In this document: positions 1 to 8,526 of the stretch, piece by piece
Numbering within the stretch: position 1 is the stretch's first letter
How the letters are laid out: each line of letters starts with the position of its first letter
The notes under the pieces: model-generated
What the model was told of the DNA's origin: nothing
The model's database searches: none
Seen by the model: only the letters and a program-made list of their open reading frames with translations
Assembly (NCBI GenBank): GCA_029762755.1
Contig: JARVGH010000003.1
Coordinates: 62,001-126,000, forward strand
DNA from: Candidatus Bathyarchaeum tardum
GTDB taxonomy: Archaea; Thermoproteota; Bathyarchaeia; Bathyarchaeales; Bathyarchaeaceae
Direction: 5' to 3'
Length of the DNA stretch: 64,000 nt
Made by a program: the position numbers and the translations under genes

Positions 1-90
1 CTGAGTAATTTCGCCAGTAGTCCCTGTTCTTCCAACTACTTGGATGACTTCTGCGGGAACTAGCTCATCAGATTCTTCTCGTTTGCTCAT
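1..90 (-). CDS. rps28e: 30S ribosomal protein S28e (3' part outside the window)
   Basis: Only the first 30 codons are present. The minus strand begins with ATG at 90 and reads [20 protein letters not shown], then [10 protein letters not shown]. The PAEVIxVxGRTGxTGEVTQ core is diagnostic of archaeal S28e, a small protein of the 30S subunit. It overlaps the stop of the upstream L7Ae gene by an ATGA junction, so the two are translationally coupled. The L7Ae-S28e pair is common in archaea, usually followed by L24e and NDK. The call rests on this N-terminal segment alone. Confidence 0.9.
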   Translation of the reverse strand, partial: MSKREESDELVPAEVIQVVGRTGTTGEITQ

Positions 91-470
91 TCAGAGCCCT
101 TCTGTTTAAGTTCCTCAAGTCTGCTTGAAATTTCCTTCACCAAAGCGACAGCCTCACCAACATTGGCGATTGCTGCTGCAGCTGAAGAAACTTCGATTCC
201 GGAGGAAACTCCAAGTTTTTCTCTACTGGGTACGAACACGTAAGGAATTTTACGTTCTTCACAGAGAAGTGGAAGATGTGCCACAACTTCCGGTGGGTCA
301 ACATCGTTTGCAATAACTACAAGTTTTGCTTGACCTCTTTCTACGGATTTTGTTGTTTCGTTAGTACCAATTCTAACTAATCCTGTTCGGCTGGCTATTT
401 GCAGGGCTTCATAGGCTGCATCTGCCACAGCTTCAGGAACCTCAAATTTTGCATAAAATGGTTTTGACAT
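87..470 (-). CDS. rpl7ae: 50S ribosomal protein L7Ae
   Basis: L7Ae binds kink-turns in 23S rRNA and is also a core protein of archaeal box C/D and H/ACA RNPs and of RNase P. The protein has the family signature [20 protein letters not shown] followed by [17 protein letters not shown]. An in-frame GTG exists at 479, but the ATG at 470 gives the usual MSKPF N-terminus and has a purine-rich GGGTGAGG Shine-Dalgarno just before it. The length of about 127 residues is normal. It is the first gene of a pair with S28e. Confidence 0.96.
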   Translation of the reverse strand: MSKPFYAKFEVPEAVADAAYEALQIASRTGLVRIGTNETTKSVERGQAKLVVIANDVDPPEVVAHLPLLCEERKIPYVFVPSREKLGVSSGIEVSSAAAAIANVGEAVALVKEISSRLEELKQKGSE

Positions 471-479
471 ATGCCTCAC

Positions 480-900
480 CCTTAGTTTTTCAAGTGCAGA
501 GTTTATCGATAACAGGCTTTATCAATGTTTCTACCTGAACTGCCTAGGAAATAAACATTTAGATTTAGAATTTTAGATTTTTGATTGCCATTTTGTTAGA
601 AAAAACAACATAGAAAAGCCAAGTGCCCTCATCGGGTTTGTACCACGCCACCCTGATAATTCAAATTTTGGTTATCTCACGTTGAGATGATACATAAACG
701 GGATTTACGCATGCAGATCAAGCTCACGATGAGAGCAAAAAACGGATAGGCCGAGTTACAGTAATAAGTCTTATGAATCCACAACCAAGCTTCAACTAAT
801 GGTGAGGACAAAACAGCCTCACAAACATATCGTTATAACATTTGAAATACTATTATTTCATACATTTACTTTTTAATTTACAAATTTGGGGTTTCAGAAT
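480..900. other. Intergenic region with possible structured RNA
   Basis: This is a gene-free gap between the divergent L7Ae and glycosylase genes. The L7Ae promoter should lie in the A+T-rich part at about 500-600. The stretch at about 610-800 is visibly richer in G+C. It contains a perfect hairpin at 674-688 (ATCTCA/TGAGAT) and another at 722-736 (GCTC/GAGC around ACGATGA). Bases 697-760 can be drawn as a single hairpin ending just before ACA at 758-760, as in an archaeal H/ACA guide. No ORF of note was seen here. Confidence 0.4.
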
Positions 901-1248
901 ATGAGGATGTGGATGGTTAACCCGAAAATAATGTGTCGGCAGCATCTTTTGGGGGAACATGTCGAAATTCACATGTTTATTGGGACCTTAAATCAAGAAA
1001 AATCAGTGAAGGGATATTTGGAAAAGGGGCTTCTTGAAGTACATAATTTGTATTTTCGCCATCAAAAACTCGTTGAAGAAATGAAACGCAGAGGGTATAA
1101 TCATTGCTCTGAAGTTGAGTCAGAATGGAAATTTGCAGAAAAGTTGGGAGTAGTTAATATTGAAAAAAATCTTGAAGAACTAATCAATCGTTGTCCAATA
1201 TGCAAAAAAAGATACTTTGAATCAAAAAATCAGCTCAAAATAAGTTAA
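901..1248 (+). CDS. T4-endonuclease-V-like pyrimidine dimer DNA glycosylase family protein
   Basis: The sequence resembles the Pyr_excise family. It starts with MRMWMVNPK, then HLLGEHVEIHMF, a VKGYLEKGLLEVHNLYFRH segment and a KRRGYNH motif, the same order as HLMAEYRELPR, HVTFFYDKL and LKRGFN in T4 DenV. The glycosylase/AP-lyase cuts UV photoproducts in T4, where the N-terminal amine of Thr2 is the nucleophile. Here residue 2 would be Arg, so chemistry and substrate are uncertain. The C-terminus carries CPICKK, possibly half a metal site. A TTG at 886 is in frame, but the ATG at 901 gives the family-like start. Confidence 0.75.
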   Translation: MRMWMVNPKIMCRQHLLGEHVEIHMFIGTLNQEKSVKGYLEKGLLEVHNLYFRHQKLVEEMKRRGYNHCSEVESEWKFAEKLGVVNIEKNLEELINRCPICKKRYFESKNQLKIS

Positions 1249-1375
1249 GGTTGGCATCGGTCTATGGTTTGGTTTTTTTGAAAAATGGCAGTTTTCAACA
1301 TAGAACTGCTATTATTAATAGTAATATGATTTTTTGATTAGGGTTGATTTTAGTCTTGAAAATATAGAAAAACTG

Positions 1376-1975
1376 TTAGTTTTTTTCTATATTACAGATA
1401 GATGTAGCAACCGCAAGCAAGTAAGGGGAATGAGCTAAAATTCCATATTCGCCAGTGACTGCGTCTTGAAATGGTGAAAGGTGTGGAGGATAGAAAGTGA
1501 AAATGACAAACAAGACAGCTAAAACTGCCAAGGCAATTATTGAAATTAGTTCTACTGTTTTGTTTTGTTGCTTAAAGCTCAAAAGTTTGTAGCTAAGAAA
1601 CTGTCCAACAATGACGGCGATAATGAAGCTTAAAATGTCTATTACAAGAATGGCTTCACAGGTAATGCTTGTGTAGCTGTAAAAAATTGCTGGAATTATT
1701 AGAATTATTGTGAAAGCAGCAACGGCTTTTGCCAAAAAGAAGTTGTTTGTTTTATCTCTTATTTTCCAGTATTCAATAACTGTGAATATTATTAATGGCC
1801 AGAATCCTAGTTTAAGGTGTTCCCAGACACTTTCGTTTACTGCAGAAAAAGCACCAACTATAGGATTGAACCCTGACAATTCGAATATGAAATGAAATAA
1901 ACTTCCTAGAACAGTAATGAAAAGCACTCCAATGATTTCGTAAGTTAAAACGGTTCTTTTTTGAAATTTATCCAT
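1376..1975 (-). CDS. DUF6512-type integral membrane protein
   Basis: This is a protein of about 199 residues with five or six hydrophobic segments and short polar loops. The segment GFNPIVGAFSAVNESVWEHL followed by KLGFWP near residues 35-60 is what I recognise as the DUF6512 hallmark. The function is unknown. A GTG at 1984 is in frame, but GTGAT at 1984-1980 looks like a ribosome-binding site for the ATG at 1975, so I chose the latter. The gene is apparently monocistronic, on the opposite strand from both neighbours. Confidence 0.6.
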   Translation of the reverse strand: MDKFQKRTVLTYEIIGVLFITVLGSLFHFIFELSGFNPIVGAFSAVNESVWEHLKLGFWPLIIFTVIEYWKIRDKTNNFFLAKAVAAFTIILIIPAIFYSYTSITCEAILVIDILSFIIAVIVGQFLSYKLLSFKQQNKTVELISIIALAVLAVLFVIFTFYPPHLSPFQDAVTGEYGILAHSPYLLAVATSICNIEKN

Positions 1976-2094
1976 TAAAATCACGCAGAATATATTTGAC
2001 CCAGTTTGGATTTAAGATTTGACATGGTTTTTTGAAAACGTAAATAGGGGGGTTTGTATTAGTAGGTTTAAACACCCAAAACGTGTTGGTTGCG

Positions 2095-2262
2095 ATGGTT
2101 TGGTTGCTTAGAAAATGTGTGAAATGTGAAAAATATACGTTAAATCAGGATGTTTGTCCTGCGTGTGGAGCAAAGGTGCGTATTCCACATCCAGCTAAAT
2201 TTTCGCCCGAAGACCGTTATGCAAAGTATCGACAAGCAATAAGAGAGCCGAAACAAAAATGA
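2095..2262 (+). CDS. nop10: H/ACA RNP protein Nop10
   Basis: This 55-residue protein begins MVWLLRKCVKCEKYTL and continues with QDVCPACGAKVRIPHPAKF and SPEDRYAKYR. These are the four zinc-binding cysteines and the PHPxxFSPEDRYxKYR tail of archaeal Nop10. Nop10 binds Cbf5 in the pseudouridylating H/ACA RNP. The ATG at 2095 fits the family start exactly. The stop overlaps the start of the following PAC2 gene (ATGA at 2259-2262), an arrangement seen in many archaea. Confidence 0.96.
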   Translation: MVWLLRKCVKCEKYTLNQDVCPACGAKVRIPHPAKFSPEDRYAKYRQAIREPKQK

Positions 2263-3032
2263 AACAAACAACCATTGAAGAACAAAAAAAAGTTGAATTA
2301 AAAAATCCAATCCTAATTGAAGGATTTCCAGGCTTGGGCATGGTAGGCAGCATCGCCACAAAATACCTTGTAAAACAACTAAAAGCTGAAAAAGTTGGAA
2401 CCTTGTATTCACCCCATTTTCCATACCATGTAATCGTAAGCAAAAAAGGTGGAGTTAGACTTCTTCGTGGAGAATTCTATGTATGGAAAAACGAGTCAGG
2501 AAAAAACGATTTCATATTCCTGATTGGAGACAGTCAAGCCCAAACAATTGAAGGGCAATTTGAAGTAGCAAATACTATTCTTGATTTTGCTGAACAAAAA
2601 AACGTTGAGACAATTATCACCATTGGGGGATACAGAAACGAATTCGAGGGTGACCCAAAAATTGTTGCAGTAGCAACCAATCCAGAGCTGTTTGAACAGG
2701 CACAAAAAGCAAAGGCGTTACCCAGCGAAGCAGGAACTCCAATCGTTGGTACTGCAGGTTTACTGTTAGGATTAGCACAATTCAGAAATGTTCATGCTCT
2801 CTGTTTATTAGGTGAAACCAGAGGCTATTTACCCGATCCAAAAACTGCAAAAAGCATCATTGAAGTTTTGCAAGGATTCTTGAATGTAACTGTTGACCTA
2901 ACAGAATTAGATAAAGAAATAGAAAAAGCCAAAGAAGTTCTGGGCAGAATGCAAGATATAGAAAAACGTCGAGCAAAATACATGCAAAACATAAGAAAAG
3001 TAGAAGAAGAGAAAATCACTTACATCTCTTAA
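2259..3032 (+). CDS. PAC2-family proteasome assembly chaperone-like protein
   Basis: The 257-residue protein has the PAC2/COG2047 fold signature: LIEGFPGLGMVGSIATKYLV near residue 20, a mid-domain IITIGGYRNE, and GTAGLLLGLAQ around residue 170. Archaeal PAC2 relatives (PbaA/PbaB) assist proteasome alpha-ring assembly, and others in the family are uncharacterised. The C-terminal 45 residues are a charged helix ending in TYIS, not a clean HbYX tail, unlike the second PAC2 gene at 33091. It is translationally coupled to nop10. The exact role is inferred from family only. Confidence 0.85.
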   Translation: MKQTTIEEQKKVELKNPILIEGFPGLGMVGSIATKYLVKQLKAEKVGTLYSPHFPYHVIVSKKGGVRLLRGEFYVWKNESGKNDFIFLIGDSQAQTIEGQFEVANTILDFAEQKNVETIITIGGYRNEFEGDPKIVAVATNPELFEQAQKAKALPSEAGTPIVGTAGLLLGLAQFRNVHALCLLGETRGYLPDPKTAKSIIEVLQGFLNVTVDLTELDKEIEKAKEVLGRMQDIEKRRAKYMQNIRKVEEEKITYIS

Positions 3033-3043
3033 CTTTTTTTTTC
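3033..3043 (+). terminator. Oligo-T terminator after the nop10-PAC2 pair
   Basis: An uninterrupted run of nine T residues at 3034-3042 begins two bases after the PAC2 stop codon, with a second T-rich stretch just downstream. Archaeal RNA polymerase terminates at such T tracts. The convergent aglB gene ends at 3054, so the two transcripts need separation here. Confidence 0.5.
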
Positions 3044-3053
3044 AGTTTATTTT

Positions 3054-5321
3054 TTAGTAAATGACTTTATAGACACACACCATTGCTGTAAAGTATCCTC
3101 CATCTGATGTTGGATACAATTCAGGTGTTGTGAAGAAGGCTTCTTCGAAGTGTTCTAACACAATGTTGGAACTACCAGAGATAACCATGTCACGGGCATA
3201 GTGCATCAACTTGTATAAGACAGAACTGTTTCCAAGCTCATTTACAACCAACTCGCTATCTGCGACCGAGCCATCTTGGTTTGCGTCTACCCAATCCTGT
3301 CCCAAACTGTAGTTGCCGTATTTCTTATCATCCAAACCAGCAATTCTTGCCATCCAGCGCCACTTGCCTTCGTCACCGTATCCGATATCGTTTCCGTCTC
3401 TGTCGAAAGTCATGAACAAAGTAACATATTCTGCATCGAAATCTTCCAAAATCTGGATAGATGCAGTTTCATTAGAAACAAACATTTCACCAATTTTACC
3501 GATCTGCGTAGTGTTCACTGTACCGTTATCCGCAAGAGTTGTTACATTGCCAATCGTAGTAATCCAATAACCATAATCCCACCAAGCCGCCACCACAGTG
3601 CTTGAATTTAGATTGGTTCGCATCCAGTTAAGTGAATCTAACCAATAACTAACTTCTGCCCTCAAAGGCAAACTTGAAGCAGCTATGGTTGTTGGCGAAT
3701 AGGCTCTGTTTATGGTACGTGAATAGGATGCACTGTCAGCCGGCAACACAAAGTTTACAGTCAACAACAAAAGCAGCAAACCAATAAAGCCTGCACTAAA
3801 TTCTTTGCCTACCTTAGGTAGGAAACGCTTTTTACGTCTCGAAACTTTAGGGTCATCACGCAAAATCTCAGCAAAAGGCTTAACCAATTGGACTAAAGCC
3901 AAAGCCCAAATAATGCTAACGGCAGGAGCCAACAGCAAACTCAACCTTGCCATGGATCCTGCAAAGTAAATTGCAGTCAAACCAAAAATCGCAACAAAAA
4001 TGTTCCTATTCGTAGGCTTTTGTAATATGAAAAACAAACCTATGGGAACAAAAAGTGCTCCAATTCCCAAATCATAATAATATGATCCCCAGGTGCTGGG
4101 TCGATGTTCTTGTACAGATTGTACAAGTTGTTGTGTAGGAGTTTCACCAAGACGTTGACCAGGGTTTATGACGGTTAAGAATTTTTCTCCTAAAGGTCCC
4201 ATTAAATTAAAAGCAGCTAGCGCTGCGAATACAACGACAATAAGGGTTAAGAAGCCAACAACAAACATTAGTTTATTTTTTGGAACAGTAATACGGGTAG
4301 AAACTTCATACATTACAAGTAAAAGAAACATTCCTGCAGTAGCAAGAACTGTAGGTTCCACCAGAAAACCTACACCTAATTTTGGCACATTAATTGCTAT
4401 CAGAAGACCAACAGCAAAAGTTGTAGCATATGAAAGTAGCAGACGTGTTGAATATCTACGTAAAATAAGTAAGACAAACACGAAAACCAAAACAATCCCA
4501 AGAGGATACCTTGCTGCACCCCAAGATGCAAATAGGTAACCTAGGGATAATCCGCCTAAAGCACCATATGTTATTGTTCCTTTGTTTGACCTTTGTTGGT
4601 CAATTGACCTTAAGAAGAAGAAAACAAACAAAAGGATACCAAATATTCCAATATTTTCGTCGTCAAAAAAGCCCAAAGAAGTTCTGCTGATATAAGCTGC
4701 ACTTACGGCTAAAAAGAAAGCGGAAAACAGACCAACTCCTTTACCGCCAATGTCTTTTCCTACAAAATACATCACTAGAACGGTCAAGGTTGCCATTATT
4801 ACGGGAAATATTACACAGAAATTGAAAATTGGATCAGCATTTAATGGATGATAAACTGCTGAACCCAGAACAGGACCAGGGGCAAGGTTCAGTGCATTAG
4901 CTATTTGATAGAAAACAGCTGCTGTTGTAGCCAAACCTGGAAGAATAGCGGTTGAAATATCATATCCCCCAGGGTACCAACTCATGGGGTCTATCCATGA
5001 TGTGTAACCATTCAGTCCGTTTTCTACTATGAATTTTGTTGCCCGATAATGAATATGGGGGTCAAATTCTGAAAGTTGATATCCCCAACGTAAGGGAAGT
5101 AATCTGATCGTAGCTGCAATAACAAGAATAATTGCTAGTAACGAGAAATGAATCAAAGTTGAATGAGAAATTCCAAGACGGAAAGAGCCAATGCTAGATA
5201 ATGTACTACCTGCGCTTTCTTTCCTAAACAGTTTTCCAATTTTCACTGCGAACCCTTCTCTTCGTGAATGAGGTCGTGAAGCATATATCTTTTTTGTGGT
5301 ATCCCATAGTGGTTGAAGCAT
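3054..5321 (-). CDS. aglB: Oligosaccharyltransferase catalytic subunit AglB (STT3 family)
   Basis: AglB transfers lipid-linked oligosaccharide to Asn in N-X-S/T sequons on the outer face of the membrane. The 755-residue protein has a short cytosolic N-terminus, about 13 membrane segments and a C-terminal globular domain. Visible motifs are the first acidic motif EFDPHIHY (D87), the second FFDDEN (residues 219-223), an EHRPS loop (E405 region) and WWDYGYW at 580-586, with a DDKK stretch behind it that may be the DK motif. It stands alone on the minus strand with no glycosyltransferase cluster around it. A candidate accessory subunit lies 2.7 kb away at 8071. Confidence 0.96.
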   Translation of the reverse strand: MLQPLWDTTKKIYASRPHSRREGFAVKIGKLFRKESAGSTLSSIGSFRLGISHSTLIHFSLLAIILVIAATIRLLPLRWGYQLSEFDPHIHYRATKFIVENGLNGYTSWIDPMSWYPGGYDISTAILPGLATTAAVFYQIANALNLAPGPVLGSAVYHPLNADPIFNFCVIFPVIMATLTVLVMYFVGKDIGGKGVGLFSAFFLAVSAAYISRTSLGFFDDENIGIFGILLFVFFFLRSIDQQRSNKGTITYGALGGLSLGYLFASWGAARYPLGIVLVFVFVLLILRRYSTRLLLSYATTFAVGLLIAINVPKLGVGFLVEPTVLATAGMFLLLVMYEVSTRITVPKNKLMFVVGFLTLIVVVFAALAAFNLMGPLGEKFLTVINPGQRLGETPTQQLVQSVQEHRPSTWGSYYYDLGIGALFVPIGLFFILQKPTNRNIFVAIFGLTAIYFAGSMARLSLLLAPAVSIIWALALVQLVKPFAEILRDDPKVSRRKKRFLPKVGKEFSAGFIGLLLLLLTVNFVLPADSASYSRTINRAYSPTTIAASSLPLRAEVSYWLDSLNWMRTNLNSSTVVAAWWDYGYWITTIGNVTTLADNGTVNTTQIGKIGEMFVSNETASIQILEDFDAEYVTLFMTFDRDGNDIGYGDEGKWRWMARIAGLDDKKYGNYSLGQDWVDANQDGSVADSELVVNELGNSSVLYKLMHYARDMVISGSSNIVLEHFEEAFFTTPELYPTSDGGYFTAMVCVYKVIY

Positions 5322-5435
5322 ATTACGGAACAGAAAATTTAACGTTTAGGCTAGTTTAGGCAAAAAATCAAAAAAAGTAAGAAAAATATGGGTTACAGGG
5401 AAGCTAAAAACAAAAGTGAAATGATTTGTTGACAA

Positions 5436-5618
5436 TTAGTGTCTTCGTCTGGAGTTGCCTGCAGATTTTACTTCAACTTTTGTTGGCACAAACCCTATTT
5501 TTTTACCACAGTTAGGGCATTTTCCCGCATGAGTTTGGATGATTTCATCCGGGGGTTTTAGATCTGTGCCTTCGTATAAAACAAAACCACATTTATCACA
5601 AAGTACTTGTTGAGGCAA
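5436..5618 (-). CDS. Small zinc-ribbon protein of unknown function
   Basis: Two CxxC pairs, CDKCG and CPNCGKK, about 27 residues apart predict one zinc ribbon. They are separated by ELKPPDE-like sequence and followed by a basic tail ending SRRRH. The frame is open up to an ATG at 5657. However, a clear TATA element (AATATATAAA, 5670-5661 on the minus strand) lies directly upstream of that ATG and would place the transcript start near 5637. I therefore prefer the TTG at 5618, giving about 60 residues starting PQQVLCDKCG. No assignable function. Similar small ribbons occur in other TACK genomes to my knowledge. Confidence 0.65.
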   Translation of the reverse strand: MPQQVLCDKCGFVLYEGTDLKPPDEIIQTHAGKCPNCGKKIGFVPTKVEVKSAGNSRRRH

Positions 5619-5660
5619 TGTCTCACAGCCTTGTAGACGCAAAATAAATTCATACATGCT

Positions 5661-5670
5661 TTTATATATT
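5661..5670 (-). promoter_or_regulatory. TATA box of the small zinc-ribbon gene
   Basis: On the minus strand the sequence reads AATATATAAA, a good match to the archaeal TATA box. It is 43-52 bases upstream of the preferred TTG at 5618 but only 4 bases from the ATG at 5657, which is the argument against that ATG. Confidence 0.5.
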
Positions 5671-5787
5671 CCGACGTTTTATTGACGCCATGGTGGATAA
5701 ATTACGGTTATCTGCTAGTTTACCCTAAATATTGTTTGAACCGTTTATACAATTTTAATAATTACAACAATAGAACAGGAAACGTTA

Positions 5788-7869
5788 ATGGAAAAATACA
5801 AGTTGATAGTCGCTGAAAAACCAGATGCTGCAAAAAGAATAGCATATGCTCTTGATTATCAGGGTAAACCAGAAAAACTCGACGAGAATGGTGTTCCATA
5901 TTTTATTGCTAAACGAGATCGATTGCTTGTTATTGTTCCAGCCATTGGTCATCTTTACAGCATCAGTCAAGAGGGTGGAAAAAAAAGTTGTTATCCTGTT
6001 TTTAATTACAAATGGGCACCCCGACATTTGATAGAACGTGATGCAAAATCAGTTCGCAAATGGGTTGAAATATTTTCCAAACTTTCCCAGAATGCAGATG
6101 CATTCATTTCGGCTTGCGACTATGATATTGAAGGAAGTTTAATTGGATATTGCATTCTCAAGTATGCATGCTACAACAAGGAAACTTCTGCAAAACGGAT
6201 GAAATTTTCTACCCTTATGAAATCTGAACTAGAAAAAGCCTACGAAGAGCCCCAAGAACATTTGGATTTTCTCTTAATAGAATCAGGAAAAACTAGGCAT
6301 GAAGTTGACTGGTTATATGGAATAAATCTTTCACGAGCATTAAGTTTAGCAGCCCAACGTCAGAGCGGGAACTACTCAACGTTAAGCACAGGTAGAGTTC
6401 AAGGTCCCACATTACAAGTTTTAGCAGATAGAGAGAAAAAAATCAACAATTTTGTTCCAACACCTTATTGGCAAATAAAAACAGATGTTCAAATCGGCAA
6501 TTCAGTTGTTGAAGCTGAGTTTGAAAAAACCCGAATTGAAACAAAAACAGATGCAGATAAAATACTAGAAGATTGCAAAAACCAAACTGGCACCGTAGCA
6601 AGTGTAGATTTGAAAACCGTTCATCAGAAGCCTCCGGTGCCCTTTGATGTTGGTACATTACAACGTGAAGCCTACAGTATTTTCGGATACACGCCACGAC
6701 GAACGTTAGCAATTGCTCAACACTTGTATCTTGATGCATTGATTTCATATCCTCGAACAAGTAGCCAAAAGTTGCCTCCTGAGATTGATTATCGAAAAAT
6801 CCTTGGTTCTTTGAAATTTCAACGAGGATACAAAAATTTAGCTTCAAAACTCTTAGAACAGGATACTTTGAAACCGCGAGAAGGGATTAAAGATGACCCA
6901 GCTCATCCTGCAGTTTATCCGACAGGAAAATTACCTGAAAAGCCTTTAGGCATTGATGAAAAACGAGTTTGGGACCTAATTATTCGCCGCTTTATGGCTG
7001 TTTTTGCTGAAGATGCACTCAAGGAATCCGTAAAGGTATGTCTTGAAATTTACAAATATGGTTTTGTTGTAAAAGGAAGGCGACTATTAAAAGAGGGCTG
7101 GATGGAATATTACAAACCTTTTGTGCGAACTGAAGAACATGTTTTACCAGCCATCGCACAGGGAGATAACATACGAATACTAGAAATCAAAGGGGAAGAC
7201 AAGTTTACTTGTCCACCTTCTCGTTATAATCCTAGTAGTCTTTTGAAAAAGATGGAAAAACTAGAAATTGGAACGAAAGCTACCCGAGCAAACATTATCC
7301 AAACCCTTTACAGCCGCAAATACGTCAAAGATGAAAGAATCACAGTAAAAGAACTAGGATTCAATGTTGCTAAAGTTCTAGGTCAATATGCTCCTGTTTT
7401 GTCTTCAGTGGCGTTAACCCGAGAAATTGAAGAGAAAATGGAACAAATCCAAAAAGGCGGTATGAGGCGAGAAACAGTTATTGAAGAAGTTATTGAAAAA
7501 TTAAAGCCCCAACTGGAAACATTCAAAGAAAACGAAAAAACCATCGGTGAATTACTAAGTGAGGCAAAAAAGAAAACCCATGTTCAAGAGCGTGTTGTGG
7601 GAAAATGTCCGGTTTGCAGCTCAGGGGATTTAGTGATTATTTATTCCCGAAATACAAAGAAGCGTTTTATAGGCTGCACCAACTATTTTAATGGGGTTTG
7701 TAAAACTTCTTTTCCACTCCCTCAAAGGGGCACGATTAAGCCAACAAAAACTAAATGCAAGGCTTGTGGTTGGCCCCAAGTTCTGGTTTGGACAAAAGGG
7801 AAAAAGCCATGGAGTTTGTGTTTTAACCTTAACTGTTCGCTTAAAAGCAACAAGAGGAAGAAAAATTGA
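5788..7869 (+). CDS. topA: DNA topoisomerase I (type IA)
   Basis: It relaxes negative supercoils by single-strand passage through a 5'-phosphotyrosine intermediate. The 693-residue protein has an N-terminal Toprim domain (Glu10 in LIVAEKPDAA; the DYDIEG acidic triad at 111-116). The catalytic tyrosine is Tyr321 in ALISYPRTSS. Two Cys clusters at the C-terminus (CPVCSSGD; CKACGWP) are the usual zinc ribbons that bind single-stranded DNA. There is no helicase domain, so it is not reverse gyrase, which fits a non-hyperthermophile. Its TGA overlaps the TTG of the next small gene. Confidence 0.95.
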   Translation: MEKYKLIVAEKPDAAKRIAYALDYQGKPEKLDENGVPYFIAKRDRLLVIVPAIGHLYSISQEGGKKSCYPVFNYKWAPRHLIERDAKSVRKWVEIFSKLSQNADAFISACDYDIEGSLIGYCILKYACYNKETSAKRMKFSTLMKSELEKAYEEPQEHLDFLLIESGKTRHEVDWLYGINLSRALSLAAQRQSGNYSTLSTGRVQGPTLQVLADREKKINNFVPTPYWQIKTDVQIGNSVVEAEFEKTRIETKTDADKILEDCKNQTGTVASVDLKTVHQKPPVPFDVGTLQREAYSIFGYTPRRTLAIAQHLYLDALISYPRTSSQKLPPEIDYRKILGSLKFQRGYKNLASKLLEQDTLKPREGIKDDPAHPAVYPTGKLPEKPLGIDEKRVWDLIIRRFMAVFAEDALKESVKVCLEIYKYGFVVKGRRLLKEGWMEYYKPFVRTEEHVLPAIAQGDNIRILEIKGEDKFTCPPSRYNPSSLLKKMEKLEIGTKATRANIIQTLYSRKYVKDERITVKELGFNVAKVLGQYAPVLSSVALTREIEEKMEQIQKGGMRRETVIEEVIEKLKPQLETFKENEKTIGELLSEAKKKTHVQERVVGKCPVCSSGDLVIIYSRNTKKRFIGCTNYFNGVCKTSFPLPQRGTIKPTKTKCKACGWPQVLVWTKGKKPWSLCFNLNCSLKSNKRKKN

Positions 7870-8090
7870 AGTGCATAATTTGTGGCAGATCCTCAAATGA
7901 GGAGTATTGTTTGTTTCATAAGAAAGCTTGTAGCAATCTTATTCAAAAATTTGATGAATGGCAACAAGCTACAGGGGTTTCGTGGAAGCAATATTTAAAA
8001 GCTGTAGTTGAGAATTCATACACAGGCGCTTGGGCAAAAGAAGTTGCAGAGCATTTATTGAAAAACAAGGATGGAAAAAATATTGTCTAA
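7866..8090 (+). CDS. Small Cys/His-rich protein of unknown function
   Basis: The 74-residue protein begins KCIICGRSSNEEYCLFHKK, a CxxC-x8-C-x2-H pattern that could bind one zinc ion. A helical, Trp-rich region follows with no recognisable domain. The start is a TTG at 7866 that overlaps the topA stop (TTGA), so expression is probably coupled to topA. Its 3' end overlaps the following membrane-protein gene by 20 bases. The function is unknown. Confidence 0.65.
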   Translation: MKCIICGRSSNEEYCLFHKKACSNLIQKFDEWQQATGVSWKQYLKAVVENSYTGAWAKEVAEHLLKNKDGKNIV

Positions 8091-8493
8091 CAGTTTCGAT
8101 AAAAAAAAGTCATCCCTTGCCTTTTCGTTGCAAAAAACTTACGAAAAAATATTGAACTTTAAACCTTCATTTTTCATTATTGGTCTTTTAGCTGTCGCTG
8201 CTTCAATCTTTTTGTTCGCTGGAGGAATCTACAACCTTTTAATGAAGCCCATCGTGGCAATTGTCGCTGGTGGATCAATAATTAGTTTTTATCCATATGG
8301 AATAACTGAACAATTACTCCTAGAAAGCATACTAGTTATGATCTTTTACACCCTTGGATTTGCAGGTTTACTAATATCTTACAGAAGCACAAAACACGCA
8401 TCCAATCCTCGGGAAGCATACAGGTTCCTTTTGGTAGGCGTTGTTCTATTTGTTATAGCATATATTCTGTTAGAAGTGAACTTGTTTGCTTAG
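8071..8493 (+). CDS. Membrane protein resembling eukaryotic OSTC / OST3-OST6 membrane domain
   Basis: The 140-residue protein has a basic N-terminus and three strongly hydrophobic segments (about 35-65, 85-105, 118-138). The second half shows a pattern I recognise from human OSTC: a Glu at the start of a helix (TEQLLLESIL), then FYTLGFAGLL, an exposed YRSTKHASNP loop, and REAYRFLLVGVVLF. OSTC has MEGLASSFLF, TMGGLGFI, LDRSNAPNIP and KLNRFLLLFIG in the same order. If correct, it would be an accessory subunit of the AglB oligosaccharyltransferase. The match is by eye. A generic three-helix protein remains the alternative. Confidence 0.5.
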   Translation: MEKILSNSFDKKKSSLAFSLQKTYEKILNFKPSFFIIGLLAVAASIFLFAGGIYNLLMKPIVAIVAGGSIISFYPYGITEQLLLESILVMIFYTLGFAGLLISYRSTKHASNPREAYRFLLVGVVLFVIAYILLEVNLFA

Positions 8494-8526
8494 TTAAGCA
8501 GCTGGTTTTTTCAGCAAAAATAATGT

